A DNA stretch of 64,000 nt from Parendozoicomonas haliclonae. Lineage in GTDB: Bacteria > Pseudomonadota > Gammaproteobacteria > Pseudomonadales > Endozoicomonadaceae. Below the pieces are notes generated by a model, which did no database searches, was not told the DNA's origin, and saw only the letters and a program-made list of their open reading frames with translations. The stretch covers positions 1 to 64,000 of the forward strand of contig NZ_FWPT01000014.1 of assembly GCF_900174585.1 (NCBI RefSeq), written 5' to 3'. Made by a program: the position numbers and the translations under genes. Every line of letters begins with the position of its first letter. Position 1 is the first letter of the stretch. Of the stretch, positions 17,536-27,991 are shown in pieces.

Positions 17536-19212
17536 TTAGCCGACCTGACGCTCAGGCTGACCTTCACGCTGACGTGTTTGCCACTGATCATCCATTCCGA
17601 CCTTCACATCCGCAGCCGGCAATACCTTTCCGCGAATCAAATCCGCCGCCCGCTCGGCCACCATAATGGTCGGCGCGTTAAGGTTACCGTTGGGAATGGT
17701 CGGGAAGATGGAGGAATCCACCACCCGCAGTCGTTCAATGCCGTGCACCCGTGCTTCCGGGTCTACCACTGCCATGGCATCCGTACCCATCGGGCACGAG
17801 CAGGACGGATGGTAGGCACTCTCAACCGCCTGTCGTACAAACGCATCAATCTCATCATCGGTCTGCACTGCCGCACCCGGTTGAATTTCATCACCGCGAT
17901 AGGCGTCAAAGGCTGGCTGATTGATAATTTCCCTGGTCAGACGAACACAGGCGCGGAAGCCTTCACGATCCTCTTCCCGCTCCAGGTAATTAAACTGGAT
18001 GGTTGGCTTGTCTTTCGGATCAGCACTGCGAGCGCGAATCCAGCCCCGGCTTTTCGGCTTGTTATGGCCGATATGCACCTGGAAGCCATGACCATCAAAG
18101 GCACTGCGACCATCGTAACGCATGGCAGCAGGCAGGAAGTGGTACTGCAGGTCCGGCCACTCAACGCCCTCTTTGGAGCGGATAAAGCCACAGGATTCAA
18201 AGTGATTGGTCGCGCCCAGTCCGGACTTATTCAGAATCCATTCGGTGCCAATCAAGCCTTTGCTGAACAGGTTAAGCTTGCCGTTCAGGGTGATGGGCTG
18301 CTCACACTTGAACTGGAAGTAAAACTCCAGATGATCCTGCAGGTTTTCACCCACACCCGGCAGTTCGTGTTTGAGTTCAATACCCGCCTCTTCCAGCACT
18401 GCTTTCGGGCCAATACCGGACAGTTGCAGAATATGCGGGGAGCCAACAGAACCGGCCGACAGAATCACTTCTTTAGAAGCCTTCACATCCTGCACCTTGC
18501 CGCCCTTCTCAAAGCGTACGCCTTTAGCGGTTTTGCCTTCCAGAAGCACTTTATGCACCAGAGCGTGAGTCATCACGGTCAGATTCGGGCGTTTCATCGC
18601 CGGGCGCAGGTAGGCATTTGCGGTTGACCAGCGACGTCCGTTTTTCACGGTCATGTGCATGGGGCCGAAACCTTCCTGCCGCTCACCGTTATAATCACCG
18701 GTTTCCTGATAACCCGCCTGAACACCTGCCTTGATAAAGGTGGGATACAGCGGATTCTTCATCTCGTTACCGTTGTTCACGCCCAGCGGGCCACTGTCGC
18801 CACGGTAGTCATCACCGCCAAAGGCCCAAGTCTCAGCTTTACGGAAGTAAGGCAGGCAGTTGGCATAATCCCAGCCTTGCGCACCGTGCTGCTGCCACTC
18901 ATCAAAGTCTTTGGCATGACCACGCACATACACCATGCCATTAATGGAGGAAGAACCACCGAGTACCTTGCCCCGCGGGCAGTGCATACGACGGTTATCC
19001 AAGAAAGGTTCCGGCTCGGTCTCGAACTGCCAGGCATACTTTTCGGTATTCATGGGAATCGAGAGCGCGGTCGGCATCTGGATAAAGATGCTCTTGTCGC
19101 TGCCACCGGTTTCCAGCAACAGCACCCGGTTGGTTGCGTCTTCGGTCAGACGGTTCGCCAGGACACATCCCGCTGAGCCGGCACCGACAATAATATAATC
19201 GTAATCTGTCAT
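17536..19212 (-). CDS. betA: choline dehydrogenase
   Basis: FAD-dependent GMC oxidoreductase that oxidises choline to betaine aldehyde. 558 residues, against 556 in E. coli. The FAD motif [17 protein letters not shown] is at residues 6-22. GMC signature 1 lies around [23 protein letters not shown], and the catalytic His region near [30 protein letters not shown] sits 4 bases before the ATG and overlaps the first base of the MITE-like element at 19222. That element now separates betA from betB, so betA may be transcribed through it or from a promoter inside it. Confidence 0.95.
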   Translation of the reverse strand: MTDYDYIIVGAGSAGCVLANRLTEDATNRVLLLETGGSDKSIFIQMPTALSIPMNTEKYAWQFETEPEPFLDNRRMHCPRGKVLGGSSSINGMVYVRGHAKDFDEWQQHGAQGWDYANCLPYFRKAETWAFGGDDYRGDSGPLGVNNGNEMKNPLYPTFIKAGVQAGYQETGDYNGERQEGFGPMHMTVKNGRRWSTANAYLRPAMKRPNLTVMTHALVHKVLLEGKTAKGVRFEKGGKVQDVKASKEVILSAGSVGSPHILQLSGIGPKAVLEEAGIELKHELPGVGENLQDHLEFYFQFKCEQPITLNGKLNLFSKGLIGTEWILNKSGLGATNHFESCGFIRSKEGVEWPDLQYHFLPAAMRYDGRSAFDGHGFQVHIGHNKPKSRGWIRARSADPKDKPTIQFNYLEREEDREGFRACVRLTREIINQPAFDAYRGDEIQPGAAVQTDDEIDAFVRQAVESAYHPSCSCPMGTDAMAVVDPEARVHGIERLRVVDSSIFPTIPNGNLNAPTIMVAERAADLIRGKVLPAADVKVGMDDQWQTRQREGQPERQVG

Positions 19213-19221
19213 TCTGCCTCC

Positions 19222-19489
19222 TAGGGCGTGTTGAGGCTTTGTGATCGCGCTCAGCTTTCCCGAGAGTTTTCAGGGCTAGGCGCAGCGATGCAGGAATGCT
19301 TGTTGCCTTTCAAATCGCTGCAACGACGCCATGGAAGCTCTCGGGAAAGCCCTTCGGGTGAGGCTGGAAGCCGCTCCTCGCTGCGTCAGGCTTGCTCAAT
19401 GTAGGGCAACTACGATTTTCACAAGCCTTTCTAACGATGAGCGGCTTCCAGTCTCACTGAGCCGCATCACAAAACCTCAACACGCCCTA
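19222..19489. mobile_element. 268-bp MITE-like palindromic element, copy 1
   Basis: Non-coding element with terminal inverted repeats of about 31 bases (start tagggcgtgttgagg, end cctcaacacgccc followed by ta). Inside are two more inverted pairs: 19254-19266 with 19338-19350, and 19360-19375 with 19440-19455. It could therefore fold into a branched structure. A second copy of exactly the same length is at 39813-40080. TA at both ends would fit a TA target duplication. No transposase ORF; it would need one in trans. It fills the gap between betB (3 bases away) and betA (9 bases away). Confidence 0.88.
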
Positions 19490-19492
19490 ACA

Positions 19493-20947
19493 TTAAAACG
19501 GGCTTTCCAGCGGGTTCATACCCACATAAACCGATTTCAGCTGGGTGTAGTGACGCAGGGTCTCAACCCCGTTCTCCCGGCCGAGGCCAGACTGTTTGTA
19601 ACCACCGACCGGCATTTCCGCAGGCGACAGACCATAACTGTTAATCCAGCAGATACCGGCCTGCAATTTGTGAATCACCCGATGGGCACGGCGAATATCA
19701 TTGGTGTACACGCCAGCTGCCAGACCGTACTCGGTATTGTTGGCGCGCTGGATGACTTCTGCTTCATCGTCAAAAGTCAGCAGCGCCATCACCGGACCAA
19801 AGATTTCCCGCTGCACGATGGTCATCTCATCATGGCAGTCTGCAAAGATGGTCGGTTCAACAAAGAAGCCCTGCTCGCAGCCCCTTGGCGTTAACGCTTT
19901 GCCACCGGTCAGTAGCGTTGCTCCGTCGTCAATCCCTGACTGAATAAAGTCCATCACCACCTGGCGGTGTTTGGCGGAGATCAGCGCGCCAAAGTTGGTG
20001 GCCGGATTCATAGGGTCACCCGCCAGAATATTTTCCTGGGTGCGCTTCAGCAGCTTCTCAACAAAGGCATCGTAGATAGAGCTGTGAACAAACACCCGGG
20101 TACCGTTGGTGCAGATTTCCCCCTGGGTATAGAAGTTGCCCAGCATTGCGGCGGAGACGGCCTCATCGAGATCGGCATCATCAAAGATAATCAGCGGGGA
20201 CTTGCCTCCCAGCTCCATGGTCACTTCTTTCAGGGAGGAAGCCGAAGCTGCCATCACCTTCTTGCCGGTACCGACTTCGCCGGTAAACGACACCTTGGCA
20301 ATCGCCGGATGGTTGGACAACCAGGCACCGACCTTGCCATCTCCCAAGACCACGTTAAACACACCGGTCGGTACACCGGCTTCGATAAAGATCTCTGCCA
20401 GCTTCAACGCGCTCTGAGAGGTTTCTTCCGAGGGCTTGAAGATCATGCTGTTACCGCAGGCCAGAGCCGGTGCTGACTTCCAGCAGGCAATCTGCAGGGG
20501 ATAGTTCCAGGCACCAATGCCGGCACAGATGCCCAGCGGTTCACGACGGGTGTAGTAAAAATCACCACCCAGATCCTGCTGATTACCTTCAATAGACGGC
20601 GCAAGTCCGGCGAAGAACTCGATGGAATCAGCCCCGGTGACAACATCAACGACAGAGGCTTCCTGCCAGGGCTTGCCGGTATCACTGACTTCAATAGCTG
20701 CCAGTTCATCATTACGTTCGCGCAGCAGAGCCACAGCTTTTTGCAAAATGCGGCTGCGCTCCATGCCGGTCAGCGTGGACCACTGTTCAAATCCTTTTTG
20801 GGCACTATTAATCGCCTGCTCCTGCAGGACGGCATCGGCCACCTCGGCCTGGCCAATCTCCTGACCGGTTCCCGGATTAATGACCGCAAAGGTTTCCCCG
20901 GTGGTGTTCGATACATATTCGCCATCAATAAAACTTCTGAGGCGCAT
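19493..20947 (-). CDS. betB: betaine aldehyde dehydrogenase
   Basis: NAD(P)-dependent ALDH that converts betaine aldehyde to the osmoprotectant glycine betaine. 484 residues. The substrate/cofactor region [13 protein letters not shown] (Asn148), the general base E245 in MELGGKSP and the nucleophile C279 in GEICTNGTR are all present. The ribosome site is GGGAG, 6 bases before the ATG. It is the first gene of a betB-betA-BCCT set on the minus strand. No betI repressor gene is next to it, unlike in E. coli. Confidence 0.95.
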   Translation of the reverse strand: MRLRSFIDGEYVSNTTGETFAVINPGTGQEIGQAEVADAVLQEQAINSAQKGFEQWSTLTGMERSRILQKAVALLRERNDELAAIEVSDTGKPWQEASVVDVVTGADSIEFFAGLAPSIEGNQQDLGGDFYYTRREPLGICAGIGAWNYPLQIACWKSAPALACGNSMIFKPSEETSQSALKLAEIFIEAGVPTGVFNVVLGDGKVGAWLSNHPAIAKVSFTGEVGTGKKVMAASASSLKEVTMELGGKSPLIIFDDADLDEAVSAAMLGNFYTQGEICTNGTRVFVHSSIYDAFVEKLLKRTQENILAGDPMNPATNFGALISAKHRQVVMDFIQSGIDDGATLLTGGKALTPRGCEQGFFVEPTIFADCHDEMTIVQREIFGPVMALLTFDDEAEVIQRANNTEYGLAAGVYTNDIRRAHRVIHKLQAGICWINSYGLSPAEMPVGGYKQSGLGRENGVETLRHYTQLKSVYVGMNPLESPF

Positions 20948-21253
20948 AGGGAGCTCCCAAATTTTCTGGTTACTTTTCTTGGTGGTATGACTGTTAGAGG
21001 GTCTTAGGGCGTTTTACCCTGAATGCAGGAAAGGAATGAAATGGAGAAGAGAAATCAGCTGAAGACCAACAGTCATAAATTATGTGTTTTTGCTTTAATA
21101 ATTTTTACAACTATAAAGATTTGAACTCTAACTTTCAATCACTGCCGCCCTCTGGCCTGCGGTATAAACGACGTTAACGCCTTGTTTTTAATGCCCTCAC
21201 GTCTACTTTTTTGCTGTCATTCTTAGCCACATTTTCTCTGACAGAATACGACC
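20948..21253. other. 306-bp divergent intergenic region (betB / acyl-CoA ligase)
   Basis: AT-rich in the middle (about 21075-21125), suiting divergent promoters. I see no ORF, strong palindrome or recognisable BetI-like operator. Confidence 0.5.
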
Positions 21254-22927
21254 ATGCCTGATTATATGAACGGAATTATGATGGATGCGCCCCTGTTGAT
21301 CAGGGATATTCTGGTTTATGCCGAACAGCATTGGCCTGCTCAGGAAATTCTGTCAGTGATGCCCAGTGGGCAGCTGGATAACAAGAGCTATACAGATATC
21401 TTCAAACGTTGCCGGCATCTGGCCAATGCCCTTCAGGAGCTGGGTGTTCAAGCCAGTGACCGGATTGCGACTCTGGCATGGAACGACCACCGGCATGTTG
21501 AAATCTATTTTGCGGTCGCCTGCTCCGGTGCCGTATGCCATACCATCAACCCTCGGCTCTCCGAAGAGCAGATCCATTACATCATCAATCATGCCGATGA
21601 CCGCTGGCTGTTTACCGCACCCGACTTCGTGCCTCTGATTGAAAAGCTGCTGCCATCACTCCCCCGCTTAAAAGGCGTGATCGTTCTCTCTGATAGTGAA
21701 AACATCCAGCCAACGGCCCTTCCTGATGCGCTGGATTACGAGACGCTGCTGCTCAACACCAGTGATAGTTTTATCTGGCCAGACTTCCCGGAAACTACCG
21801 CCAGTTCACTGTGTTATACCTCCGGCACCACCGGACATCCCAAAGGTGTGCTCTACAGTCATCGCAGCACGGTACTGCATACTCTGATGTGCAATCAGGC
21901 CGGAGTTGTCGGCCTGACCAGCGCCGATACGGTTATGCCGGTGGTGCCGATGTTTCATGTCAACGCTTGGGGCGTGCCGTACACAGCCACTCTGGCTGGC
22001 GCCCGACTGGTGCTCCCCGGTCCGCACATGGGCAATGGCGAGCTGCTGCAACGACTGATTGAAGAGGAGCAGGTCACTGTCGCCTTTGGTGTACCCACTA
22101 TCTGGCTGGCACTGGTGCACTATCTGGAAGAAAGCGGCAAACGCATCGACAGCCTTCAGCGTATCTATACCGGTGGCACAGCCTGCCCTCGTCATATTAT
22201 GGAAATTCTGCTCAATCGTTATGGCGTGCGCACCATCCACCTGTGGGGCATGACTGAACTCAGCCCGTTGGGCACCATGAATATGGCGGCCTTCCGGCCG
22301 GATTTAGATACAGACAACAGCCTTGATTTGCTGCGCAAGCAGGGGCGCTCTGTGTTTGGTCTTGAGATGCGACTCAAAGACGACGATGGGCTTCCGGTGG
22401 AACAGAATGGCACCGATCCGGGACGACTGTTCGTGCGGGGTTACGCCACCTGTAGCGGCTACTACCGCAATGAAGGGCTGGACAGTGAGGATCACCCTCC
22501 CACCCATGATGGTGATGGCTGGCTGGATACCGGCGATATCGGCACTATTGATGAAGATGGCTACCTGCAGATCACTGACCGGGCCAAGGATGTGATCAAA
22601 TCCGGTGGTGAATGGATCAGCTCGATTGAGCTGGAGAATCTGGCGATGGGACATCCGGATATTGTTGAAGCTGCCGTGATTGCCTGCCCGGATGAACAAT
22701 GGCAGGAACGGCCTTTGCTGGTTGCCGTCCGAAAAACCAAAGACTCGCCCAGTGCTAAAGAACTGGGCGAGTGGTATCAGAACAAACTGCCAGACTGGAT
22801 GCATCCGGACCGGATCGTGTTTGTTGAAGAGCTGCCCCATACCGCAACCGGCAAGGTTAAAAAGTCGCAGCTTCGCAATGAGCTGGAGCAGCTGTTGGCA
22901 CAGTCAGAAAGTATCAGGCCAGCTTAG
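21254..22927 (+). CDS. fatty acyl-CoA ligase (AMP-forming)
   Basis: ANL-superfamily enzyme activating a carboxylic acid through an acyl-adenylate; 557 residues. The ATP loop [22 protein letters not shown] (about residues 189-210), the second motif LWGMTELSP, the hinge-region [21 protein letters not shown] and the catalytic C-terminal Lys in [14 protein letters not shown] are present. The overall pattern is closest to medium-chain (AlkK-like) ligases. An alternative start 13 codons in, at the second of two nearby ATGs, is possible. It is convergent with the MFS gene, with a 14-base overlap. The substrate chain length cannot be read from sequence. Confidence 0.88.
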   Translation: MPDYMNGIMMDAPLLIRDILVYAEQHWPAQEILSVMPSGQLDNKSYTDIFKRCRHLANALQELGVQASDRIATLAWNDHRHVEIYFAVACSGAVCHTINPRLSEEQIHYIINHADDRWLFTAPDFVPLIEKLLPSLPRLKGVIVLSDSENIQPTALPDALDYETLLLNTSDSFIWPDFPETTASSLCYTSGTTGHPKGVLYSHRSTVLHTLMCNQAGVVGLTSADTVMPVVPMFHVNAWGVPYTATLAGARLVLPGPHMGNGELLQRLIEEEQVTVAFGVPTIWLALVHYLEESGKRIDSLQRIYTGGTACPRHIMEILLNRYGVRTIHLWGMTELSPLGTMNMAAFRPDLDTDNSLDLLRKQGRSVFGLEMRLKDDDGLPVEQNGTDPGRLFVRGYATCSGYYRNEGLDSEDHPPTHDGDGWLDTGDIGTIDEDGYLQITDRAKDVIKSGGEWISSIELENLAMGHPDIVEAAVIACPDEQWQERPLLVAVRKTKDSPSAKELGEWYQNKLPDWMHPDRIVFVEELPHTATGKVKKSQLRNELEQLLAQSESIRPA

Positions 22928-24128
22928 CCTCACCACACTCAGTACTACGCGTCCGATGCTCCCAGAATACCAGCAGCAGAGAGATACCCAGTAACGCATA
23001 ACCCAGTGCGGCGGTGGCAAAGATACCCAGTTCTGGCAGGCGGATCAGCATAACGACCAGACCACCGCCGGCAATACGCATGCAGCCATCAATCGCTGCT
23101 GCCAGACCGGCACAATGCTTGAAGGGTTCCAGAGTCAGGCCGGACGCAGTACCGAAGATCAGGTTAAAACCGATAGCACCGATACCAGCGGCAGCGAAGT
23201 ACCAAAGCGGTGCAGTGATTGGAACCATCAGCAAAGCACAGCTGCCAGCCACAGACAGGGCCGCGCCAGCCATAATGGTTTTGCGACGACCGATATGGCT
23301 GACAACCCGTGGCGCAAACACACTGCCCAGCAGCTGCAGCAGACCGATAGCACCAAAGGCCAGAGCAAAGCCCAGTTCACCCAGACCGGCCATATCCATA
23401 GCCACGTAAGGTGCACTGATGGCGTAGGAGAGAATCCCGCCCATGGTCAGCATGCCGGTCAGGGCATAGATCAGGAACTGACGGTTGCCGAGAATAGACG
23501 ACAAGTCCTGCAGAAGGTGACTCTTGGCCTGGTGTTCATGCTGTTGCCCCAGGTCACGCTTCGGTGCTCCCTTTTCCATCAGCATGGCAGCACATAGCAG
23601 AATCAGTCCGCCCAGCGCAGCCATAAAGACAAAGTTCGCCTGCCAGCCGAAGGCAATGCTCAGGAAGCTACCCAGCAACGGGGCCAGAGTTGGAATGGTT
23701 CCGATCATTCCGCCCATATAACTAATCCACTTACCGGACTCGCGAGCGTCAAAGTGATCCCGCACCCAGGCGAATGCCGTTACGGAACAGCTGGCTGAAC
23801 CCATACCCTGAAGAACACGGGCCAGATACAGCACAGTCAAAGATTCCGCACTTATCGCCACCAGGCTGCCGACCATATAAAGGGACAGACCTGCCATTGC
23901 CGAAGCTCTGCGGCCAAACCGGTCAGACAAAGGTCCGGCTACCAACTGTCCCAGACCCATACTGATCATGAACAGAGAGATGGTCATCTGCATCTGGGCA
24001 GCTTGCGCAGAGAAGAAACGGGTCATCTCGGGAAGGGCGGGCAGATAAACGTCAATCGCCAGCGGACTCAACACCACCAGCGCAAAGATGACAGCCATTA
24101 CAGGAATATTTTTAGAAGACACCCACAC
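22914..24128 (-). CDS. Bcr/CflA-family MFS drug exporter
   Basis: Twelve-helix inner-membrane major facilitator, 404 residues. The N-terminal ALVVLSPLAIDVYLPALPEM, the loop 2-3 motif GQLVAGPLSDRFGRR and RVLQGMGSASCSVTAFAWVRDHF are diagnostic for the Bcr/CflA multidrug (bicyclomycin, chloramphenicol, sulfonamide) branch. It lies divergent from a LysR gene (24282), a common arrangement in which the regulator controls the exporter. Its last 14 bases overlap the convergent acyl-CoA ligase gene. The substrate is unknown. Confidence 0.9.
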   Translation of the reverse strand: MWVSSKNIPVMAVIFALVVLSPLAIDVYLPALPEMTRFFSAQAAQMQMTISLFMISMGLGQLVAGPLSDRFGRRASAMAGLSLYMVGSLVAISAESLTVLYLARVLQGMGSASCSVTAFAWVRDHFDARESGKWISYMGGMIGTIPTLAPLLGSFLSIAFGWQANFVFMAALGGLILLCAAMLMEKGAPKRDLGQQHEHQAKSHLLQDLSSILGNRQFLIYALTGMLTMGGILSYAISAPYVAMDMAGLGELGFALAFGAIGLLQLLGSVFAPRVVSHIGRRKTIMAGAALSVAGSCALLMVPITAPLWYFAAAGIGAIGFNLIFGTASGLTLEPFKHCAGLAAAIDGCMRIAGGGLVVMLIRLPELGIFATAALGYALLGISLLLVFWEHRTRSTECGEAKLA

Positions 24129-24281
24129 ACCTTTCTTTGTACGACATTGCCTCCAACGAATGCAGAGGCTGAAATGGTGGGCTATTGTCGTTCTGTTGAA
24201 TCATGAACAGAAGTGATATCTTTTCATCACCTTCTTTCCCAGAAGGAATATCTTTTTGCTCCGGTATACAACGGTGTTGTT

Positions 24282-25205
24282 ATGTCTTTGCTGGAACTCT
24301 CCCGTATCAACCTCAATCTGCTGGTCTGCCTGCAGGTACTGCTGGAAACCCGCAGTGTCACGCTAACGGCTGAGCGGCTTAACTTGAGCCAGTCGGCGGT
24401 CAGTAAAATGCTGGCGCGCTTGCGAGAGCTTTGCAGTGATCCGTTATTTACCCGCACAGCCCACGGCTTACTCCCGACCGAGCGGGCGCTGATTATGCAG
24501 GAGCAACTCCACCCTCTGTTGGAAGGTCTGTGGGACATTGTGCAGCCCCACACCTTTCAGCCGGCGGAGTGCCAGCGCCACTTTCATATCGCCCTGCCAG
24601 AATCCATCACCCAGAATTTTTTCCAGCAATCCCTGAACCAGATACTCACTCAGGCACCAGGGGTGAAACTGAACATCAAGAACTTTGCCCGCAGCGATAT
24701 GGCGCAACTGACGAACGGTCAAATGGACATTCTGGTGCTGCCGGATGATCTGGACTGCGGCCAGGATCGCATTGCAGGTCTGCATAGCAGCGCCCTTCAT
24801 CCCAACACTCTGGTCTGTCTGGTCCGCAACAATCATCCTTGCCTGAAAGAACCCTGGAACCTGCAGACCTGGCTGAACCTGCGTCATGTCGGCATGGAAG
24901 ACCTGATCAGCAACAGCTCCATCGTCGATCAAACCCTGCACAAACTGCAGCTGAAGCGGGAGATAGTGGTTGCCGTGAATGATTTCCACAGTGCGACCGG
25001 TGTGTGCGAAAACAGTGAGCTTGCACTGGTCTGCACCCGCCCCTGGGCCGACTATGCCTCCAGACACTATGACGTCACCATTTTGCCCGTACCAATCACG
25101 CTGCCTCAGGTGAGCTATGAAGTGTACTGGCACCAGCGTCACCATCAGGATCCTGCACACCAATGGCTGCGCAGCTTTATCTGCCGCCCTGCCCTTTATC
25201 CATAA
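24282..25205 (+). CDS. LysR-family transcriptional regulator
   Basis: 307 residues. The N-terminal winged helix-turn-helix reads INLNLLVCLQVLLETRSVTLTAERLNLSQSAVSKMLARLRELCSDPLFTR. It is followed by an effector-binding type 2 periplasmic fold from about residue 90. The sequence style (DPLFTRTAHGLLPTERA) is that of the NodD/LeuO-like branch. An upstream GTG (24213) is in frame, but the ATG at 24282 gives the usual short N-terminus. It is divergent from the Bcr/CflA exporter, its probable target. Its stop lies about 100 bases before a SDR gene on the same strand. Confidence 0.88.
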   Translation: MSLLELSRINLNLLVCLQVLLETRSVTLTAERLNLSQSAVSKMLARLRELCSDPLFTRTAHGLLPTERALIMQEQLHPLLEGLWDIVQPHTFQPAECQRHFHIALPESITQNFFQQSLNQILTQAPGVKLNIKNFARSDMAQLTNGQMDILVLPDDLDCGQDRIAGLHSSALHPNTLVCLVRNNHPCLKEPWNLQTWLNLRHVGMEDLISNSSIVDQTLHKLQLKREIVVAVNDFHSATGVCENSELALVCTRPWADYASRHYDVTILPVPITLPQVSYEVYWHQRHHQDPAHQWLRSFICRPALYP

Positions 25206-25303
25206 AACGCAGAAACTGTTTACCCGTTATTGATGGTTCTCAAAACCTTGCAGAGACTCTAATCTTTGATGTCTGCTTATCATGGATAGTGGTTACGGGA
25301 CCC

Positions 25304-26116
25304 ATGTCTAAAAATATTCTGATTACCGGTTCAACCGATGGTATCGGGCTGGAAACAGCAAAAATGCTGGCAGCCCTGGGCCACAATATTCTTCTGCACG
25401 GACGCAGCACCAGCAAACTTGAGCAGGCGCGCAGTGTTGTTGAATCGATCAGCAGTGCTGGCCGTATTGAGTGCGTCAAAGCCGATCTGTCACTGATGAG
25501 TGAGGTGCACACACTGGCAAATCAGGTCAAAAGCACCTTTGAGCATCTTGATGTGCTGATCAACAACGCGGGCGTATTCCGAACTCTGGAAAGCCGTACA
25601 TCCGAAGGTCTGGAAATACACTTTGCCGTGAATACCTTCGCGCCTTATCTGCTGACTCGCCTGTTGCTTGACCGACTTGATCACAGCAGCCGGGTCATTA
25701 ACCTGTCGTCAGCGGCCCAGTCGCCCGTCAATATGGGCGCCTTCACCGGTGCGGTTGATCTGGGTGACAGCCTGGCCTACGCCCAAAGCAAGCTGGCTCT
25801 GACCATGTGGAATAATGCCCTGGCCCGGGAGTTGGGCGACAGAGGACCAGTTCTTGTGGCGGTTAACCCGGCCTCCTTCCTGGGCAGTAAAATGGTGAAG
25901 GAAGCCTACGGTATGGAAGGCCATGATCTTTCAATCGGTGCCAAAATTCTGGTTAAAGCTGCCCTTTCCGATGAGTTTGCTCAGGCCAGCGGACGTTACT
26001 TTGATAACGACAATGGTCGTTTTGCAGATCCCCATCCTGAAGCCCTGAATCAGGGTCACTGTGAAGGTCTGGTGAAAGAGATGAACCGTATGCTGGAAAA
26101 TCTGCCCCAGCCATAG
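25304..26116 (+). CDS. short-chain dehydrogenase/reductase
   Basis: 270 residues with a Rossmann fold. The N-terminal cofactor motif ILITGSTDGIGLETAKML (TGxxxGIG), then DVLINNAGVFRT, the catalytic Ser in VINLSSAAQ and YAQSK (Y-x3-K) are present. The HGR at the end of strand 2 suggests NADP(H) preference. An in-frame start at 25163 would add 47 residues overlapping the LysR gene. The ATG at 25304, with GGGA just upstream, matches the family N-terminus. The substrate is unknown. Confidence 0.88.
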   Translation: MSKNILITGSTDGIGLETAKMLAALGHNILLHGRSTSKLEQARSVVESISSAGRIECVKADLSLMSEVHTLANQVKSTFEHLDVLINNAGVFRTLESRTSEGLEIHFAVNTFAPYLLTRLLLDRLDHSSRVINLSSAAQSPVNMGAFTGAVDLGDSLAYAQSKLALTMWNNALARELGDRGPVLVAVNPASFLGSKMVKEAYGMEGHDLSIGAKILVKAALSDEFAQASGRYFDNDNGRFADPHPEALNQGHCEGLVKEMNRMLENLPQP

Positions 26117-26306
26117 ACTACTCACAATTCGGCAAAACGGGTTGATGTTACACCCAACATCAACCCACATAAAAACACCTACAAATAACAGTAAAATACC
26201 TAGACACCCGCCCGCAAAATCTTCACTATCCGAACAAACGTTAAACACGCCTAACCGTCTATCTTCACAGTGGTTTCCCGCCCGTGTATTCACAAGGAGT
26301 TCTCCA

Positions 26307-27362
26307 ATGAGTGTCTCTCTGCCTGCAGTTATGGCTGGCGTTGTTCTGACCGGCCATGGCGATATGGACAAGCAGCAGTACCGCACAGATCTGCCCGTTC
26401 CTGTTCCCGGCCCTGATGAAGTACTGATACGCGTACGCGCCGCCGGTGTTAACAATACCGATATCAACACCCGGATTGGCTGGTACTCAAAGTCCGGTGC
26501 AGATGCCGATGATGCCAGCTGGGCCGGTAAGGCTCTGGAGTTTCCGTTTATCCAGGGTGCCGATGCCTGCGGTGAGATTGTTGCTGTGGGCAGCAATATT
26601 GATGCTGGCCGCGTCGGTGAGCGTGTCCTGATTGAACCCTGCCTGCGGGAAGCGGACGGTCAACCTCTGGAACGGTTCTGGTACTTCGGCTCGGAGTGCA
26701 ATGGCGGCTTCGCCCAGTACACCAAGGTGGCCGCCCGTCATGCTCATGCTATTCACAGCCAACTAACGGATACCGAACTGGCCTCTTTCCCCTGCTCCTA
26801 CTCAACAGCGGAAAATATGCTGACCAAAGCCAGAGTGGCAGCAGGCGACACTGTTTTAGTGACCGGGGCCTCCGGTGGTGTTGGCTCAGCGGCAGTACAG
26901 CTGGCAAAAGCCCGTGGTGCCAATGTTATTGCCGTGACCAGCCCGGCCAAGTCTGATGAACTGCTGGCACTGGGTGCCAGCCGTACCGTGGACCGTTCCG
27001 AAAATATGATTTCCGCACTTGGTAAGGACAGTGTGGAAGTGGTGATTGATCTCGTGGCCGGCGACAGCTGGCCGGATCTGCTCGAGGTGCTGAAGCCCGG
27101 TGGGCGTTATGCGGTAGCGGGTGCCATTGCCGGCCCCCATGTCCAGCTGGATGTCCGCACGCTGTACCTGAAAGACCTGAGCTTCTTCGGCTGTACCATG
27201 CTCGAGCCGGAGGTCTTCCCGAACCTGATCAAGCGCATCGAGAATAACGACATCCGCCCACTGGTTGCCCACAGTTTGCCACTGGCACAGATCAATGAGG
27301 CGCAGTCGCTGTTTCTGGAGAAAAAGCACACCGGCAAAATTGTGCTGACCGTCGAGGATTAA
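26307..27362 (+). CDS. quinone oxidoreductase-like medium-chain alcohol dehydrogenase
   Basis: 351 residues, MDR superfamily. The GroES-like N-terminal domain (DEVLIRVRAAGVNNTDINTRIGWY) has VNNTD where catalytic-zinc ADHs have Cys, so it resembles the zinc-independent quinone oxidoreductase branch. Rossmann motif VLVTGASGGVGSAAVQLAKARGANVIAV. The start at 26307 is fixed by AAGGAG 7 bases upstream; an in-frame extension from 26142 would lack family support. A strong terminator-like hairpin follows. The substrate is not deducible. Confidence 0.88.
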   Translation: MSVSLPAVMAGVVLTGHGDMDKQQYRTDLPVPVPGPDEVLIRVRAAGVNNTDINTRIGWYSKSGADADDASWAGKALEFPFIQGADACGEIVAVGSNIDAGRVGERVLIEPCLREADGQPLERFWYFGSECNGGFAQYTKVAARHAHAIHSQLTDTELASFPCSYSTAENMLTKARVAAGDTVLVTGASGGVGSAAVQLAKARGANVIAVTSPAKSDELLALGASRTVDRSENMISALGKDSVEVVIDLVAGDSWPDLLEVLKPGGRYAVAGAIAGPHVQLDVRTLYLKDLSFFGCTMLEPEVFPNLIKRIENNDIRPLVAHSLPLAQINEAQSLFLEKKHTGKIVLTVED

Positions 27363-27378
27363 TATCCCCCTCAGCACT

Positions 27379-27411
27379 GGAGGAACTCAAGCCTAAAGTT
27401 TGGGTTCCTCC
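27379..27411. terminator. bidirectional terminator between ADH and HPP genes
   Basis: 12-bp stem ggaggaactcaa / ttgggttcctcc (one G-T pair) with a 9-base loop, followed by atttta. It includes the stop codon of the leftward HPP gene. Confidence 0.8.
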
Positions 27412-27878
27412 ATTTTATAGGGATAGATATGACCGGGAATCAGCCGGTGATAACAGGTGGCCAGAATAACAGTCGCCACACTTCCCAGCAGGACAGGATG
27501 CAACAGAAACATCCAGTCATGATGCCCTCCCATCATCAATAGCAATGGATTGCCCCCGGCCGGCGGGTGCGGCACATCCAGCAACAGCATCAGAAACAGG
27601 CCAAACCCGACGGCAATACCCAGAGTGAGTGGTGTGACGGCCAGAGTATTCACAAACAACAAGCCAACCGCCGCCGTAATAAGATGGCCAAAGACCACAT
27701 TTTTCGGTTGTGCCAGAGGACTGTGGTGCACACCGAAAATCAACACCATGGTCGCCCCGAAGGGAGCCATCAATAACCAGTTACCGGAAAACGAATGATC
27801 AACGGCCGCCAGTGTCCAGATACACAGCGCAGCCCCTACCGCCGAGATAACAGCTTTAAGTAAACGACTCTCTTTCAT
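27393..27878 (-). CDS. HPP-family integral membrane protein
   Basis: 161 residues with four to five hydrophobic helices. The family signature HPP is seen in LDVPHPPAGGNPLLLMMGG, with the earlier APFGATMVLIFGVHHSPLAQPKNVVFGH also typical. HPP proteins are inner-membrane proteins, and some plant and cyanobacterial members transport nitrite. The function here is unknown. It runs convergent with the ADH gene and divergent from a MerR-type gene. Confidence 0.85.
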   Translation of the reverse strand: MKESRLLKAVISAVGAALCIWTLAAVDHSFSGNWLLMAPFGATMVLIFGVHHSPLAQPKNVVFGHLITAAVGLLFVNTLAVTPLTLGIAVGFGLFLMLLLDVPHPPAGGNPLLLMMGGHHDWMFLLHPVLLGSVATVILATCYHRLIPGHIYPYKMEEPKL

Positions 27879-27991
27879 AACCCTGACTCAGTAAGCCCTG
27901 GTTGTTTATAGCAGAGCGAATCCGGCTTGACCTGTCTACAGCTTGATAGTTTAAGCTGCCTCCATTGCCAAACCGAACAAGAGGTTATCGG

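Noticed and set aside
17494-18627. 377-codon open frame opposite betA
   Set aside because: Antisense shadow of betA with no recognisable domain.
20948-21253. BetI operator upstream of betB
   Set aside because: No sequence there resembled a BetI-type operator well enough and no betI gene is adjacent.
22743-22772. 11-bp perfect inverted repeat actcgcccagt / actgggcgagt inside the acyl-CoA ligase gene
   Set aside because: Within a well-conserved coding region, no T tract follows, and codons fit the protein; most likely coincidental.
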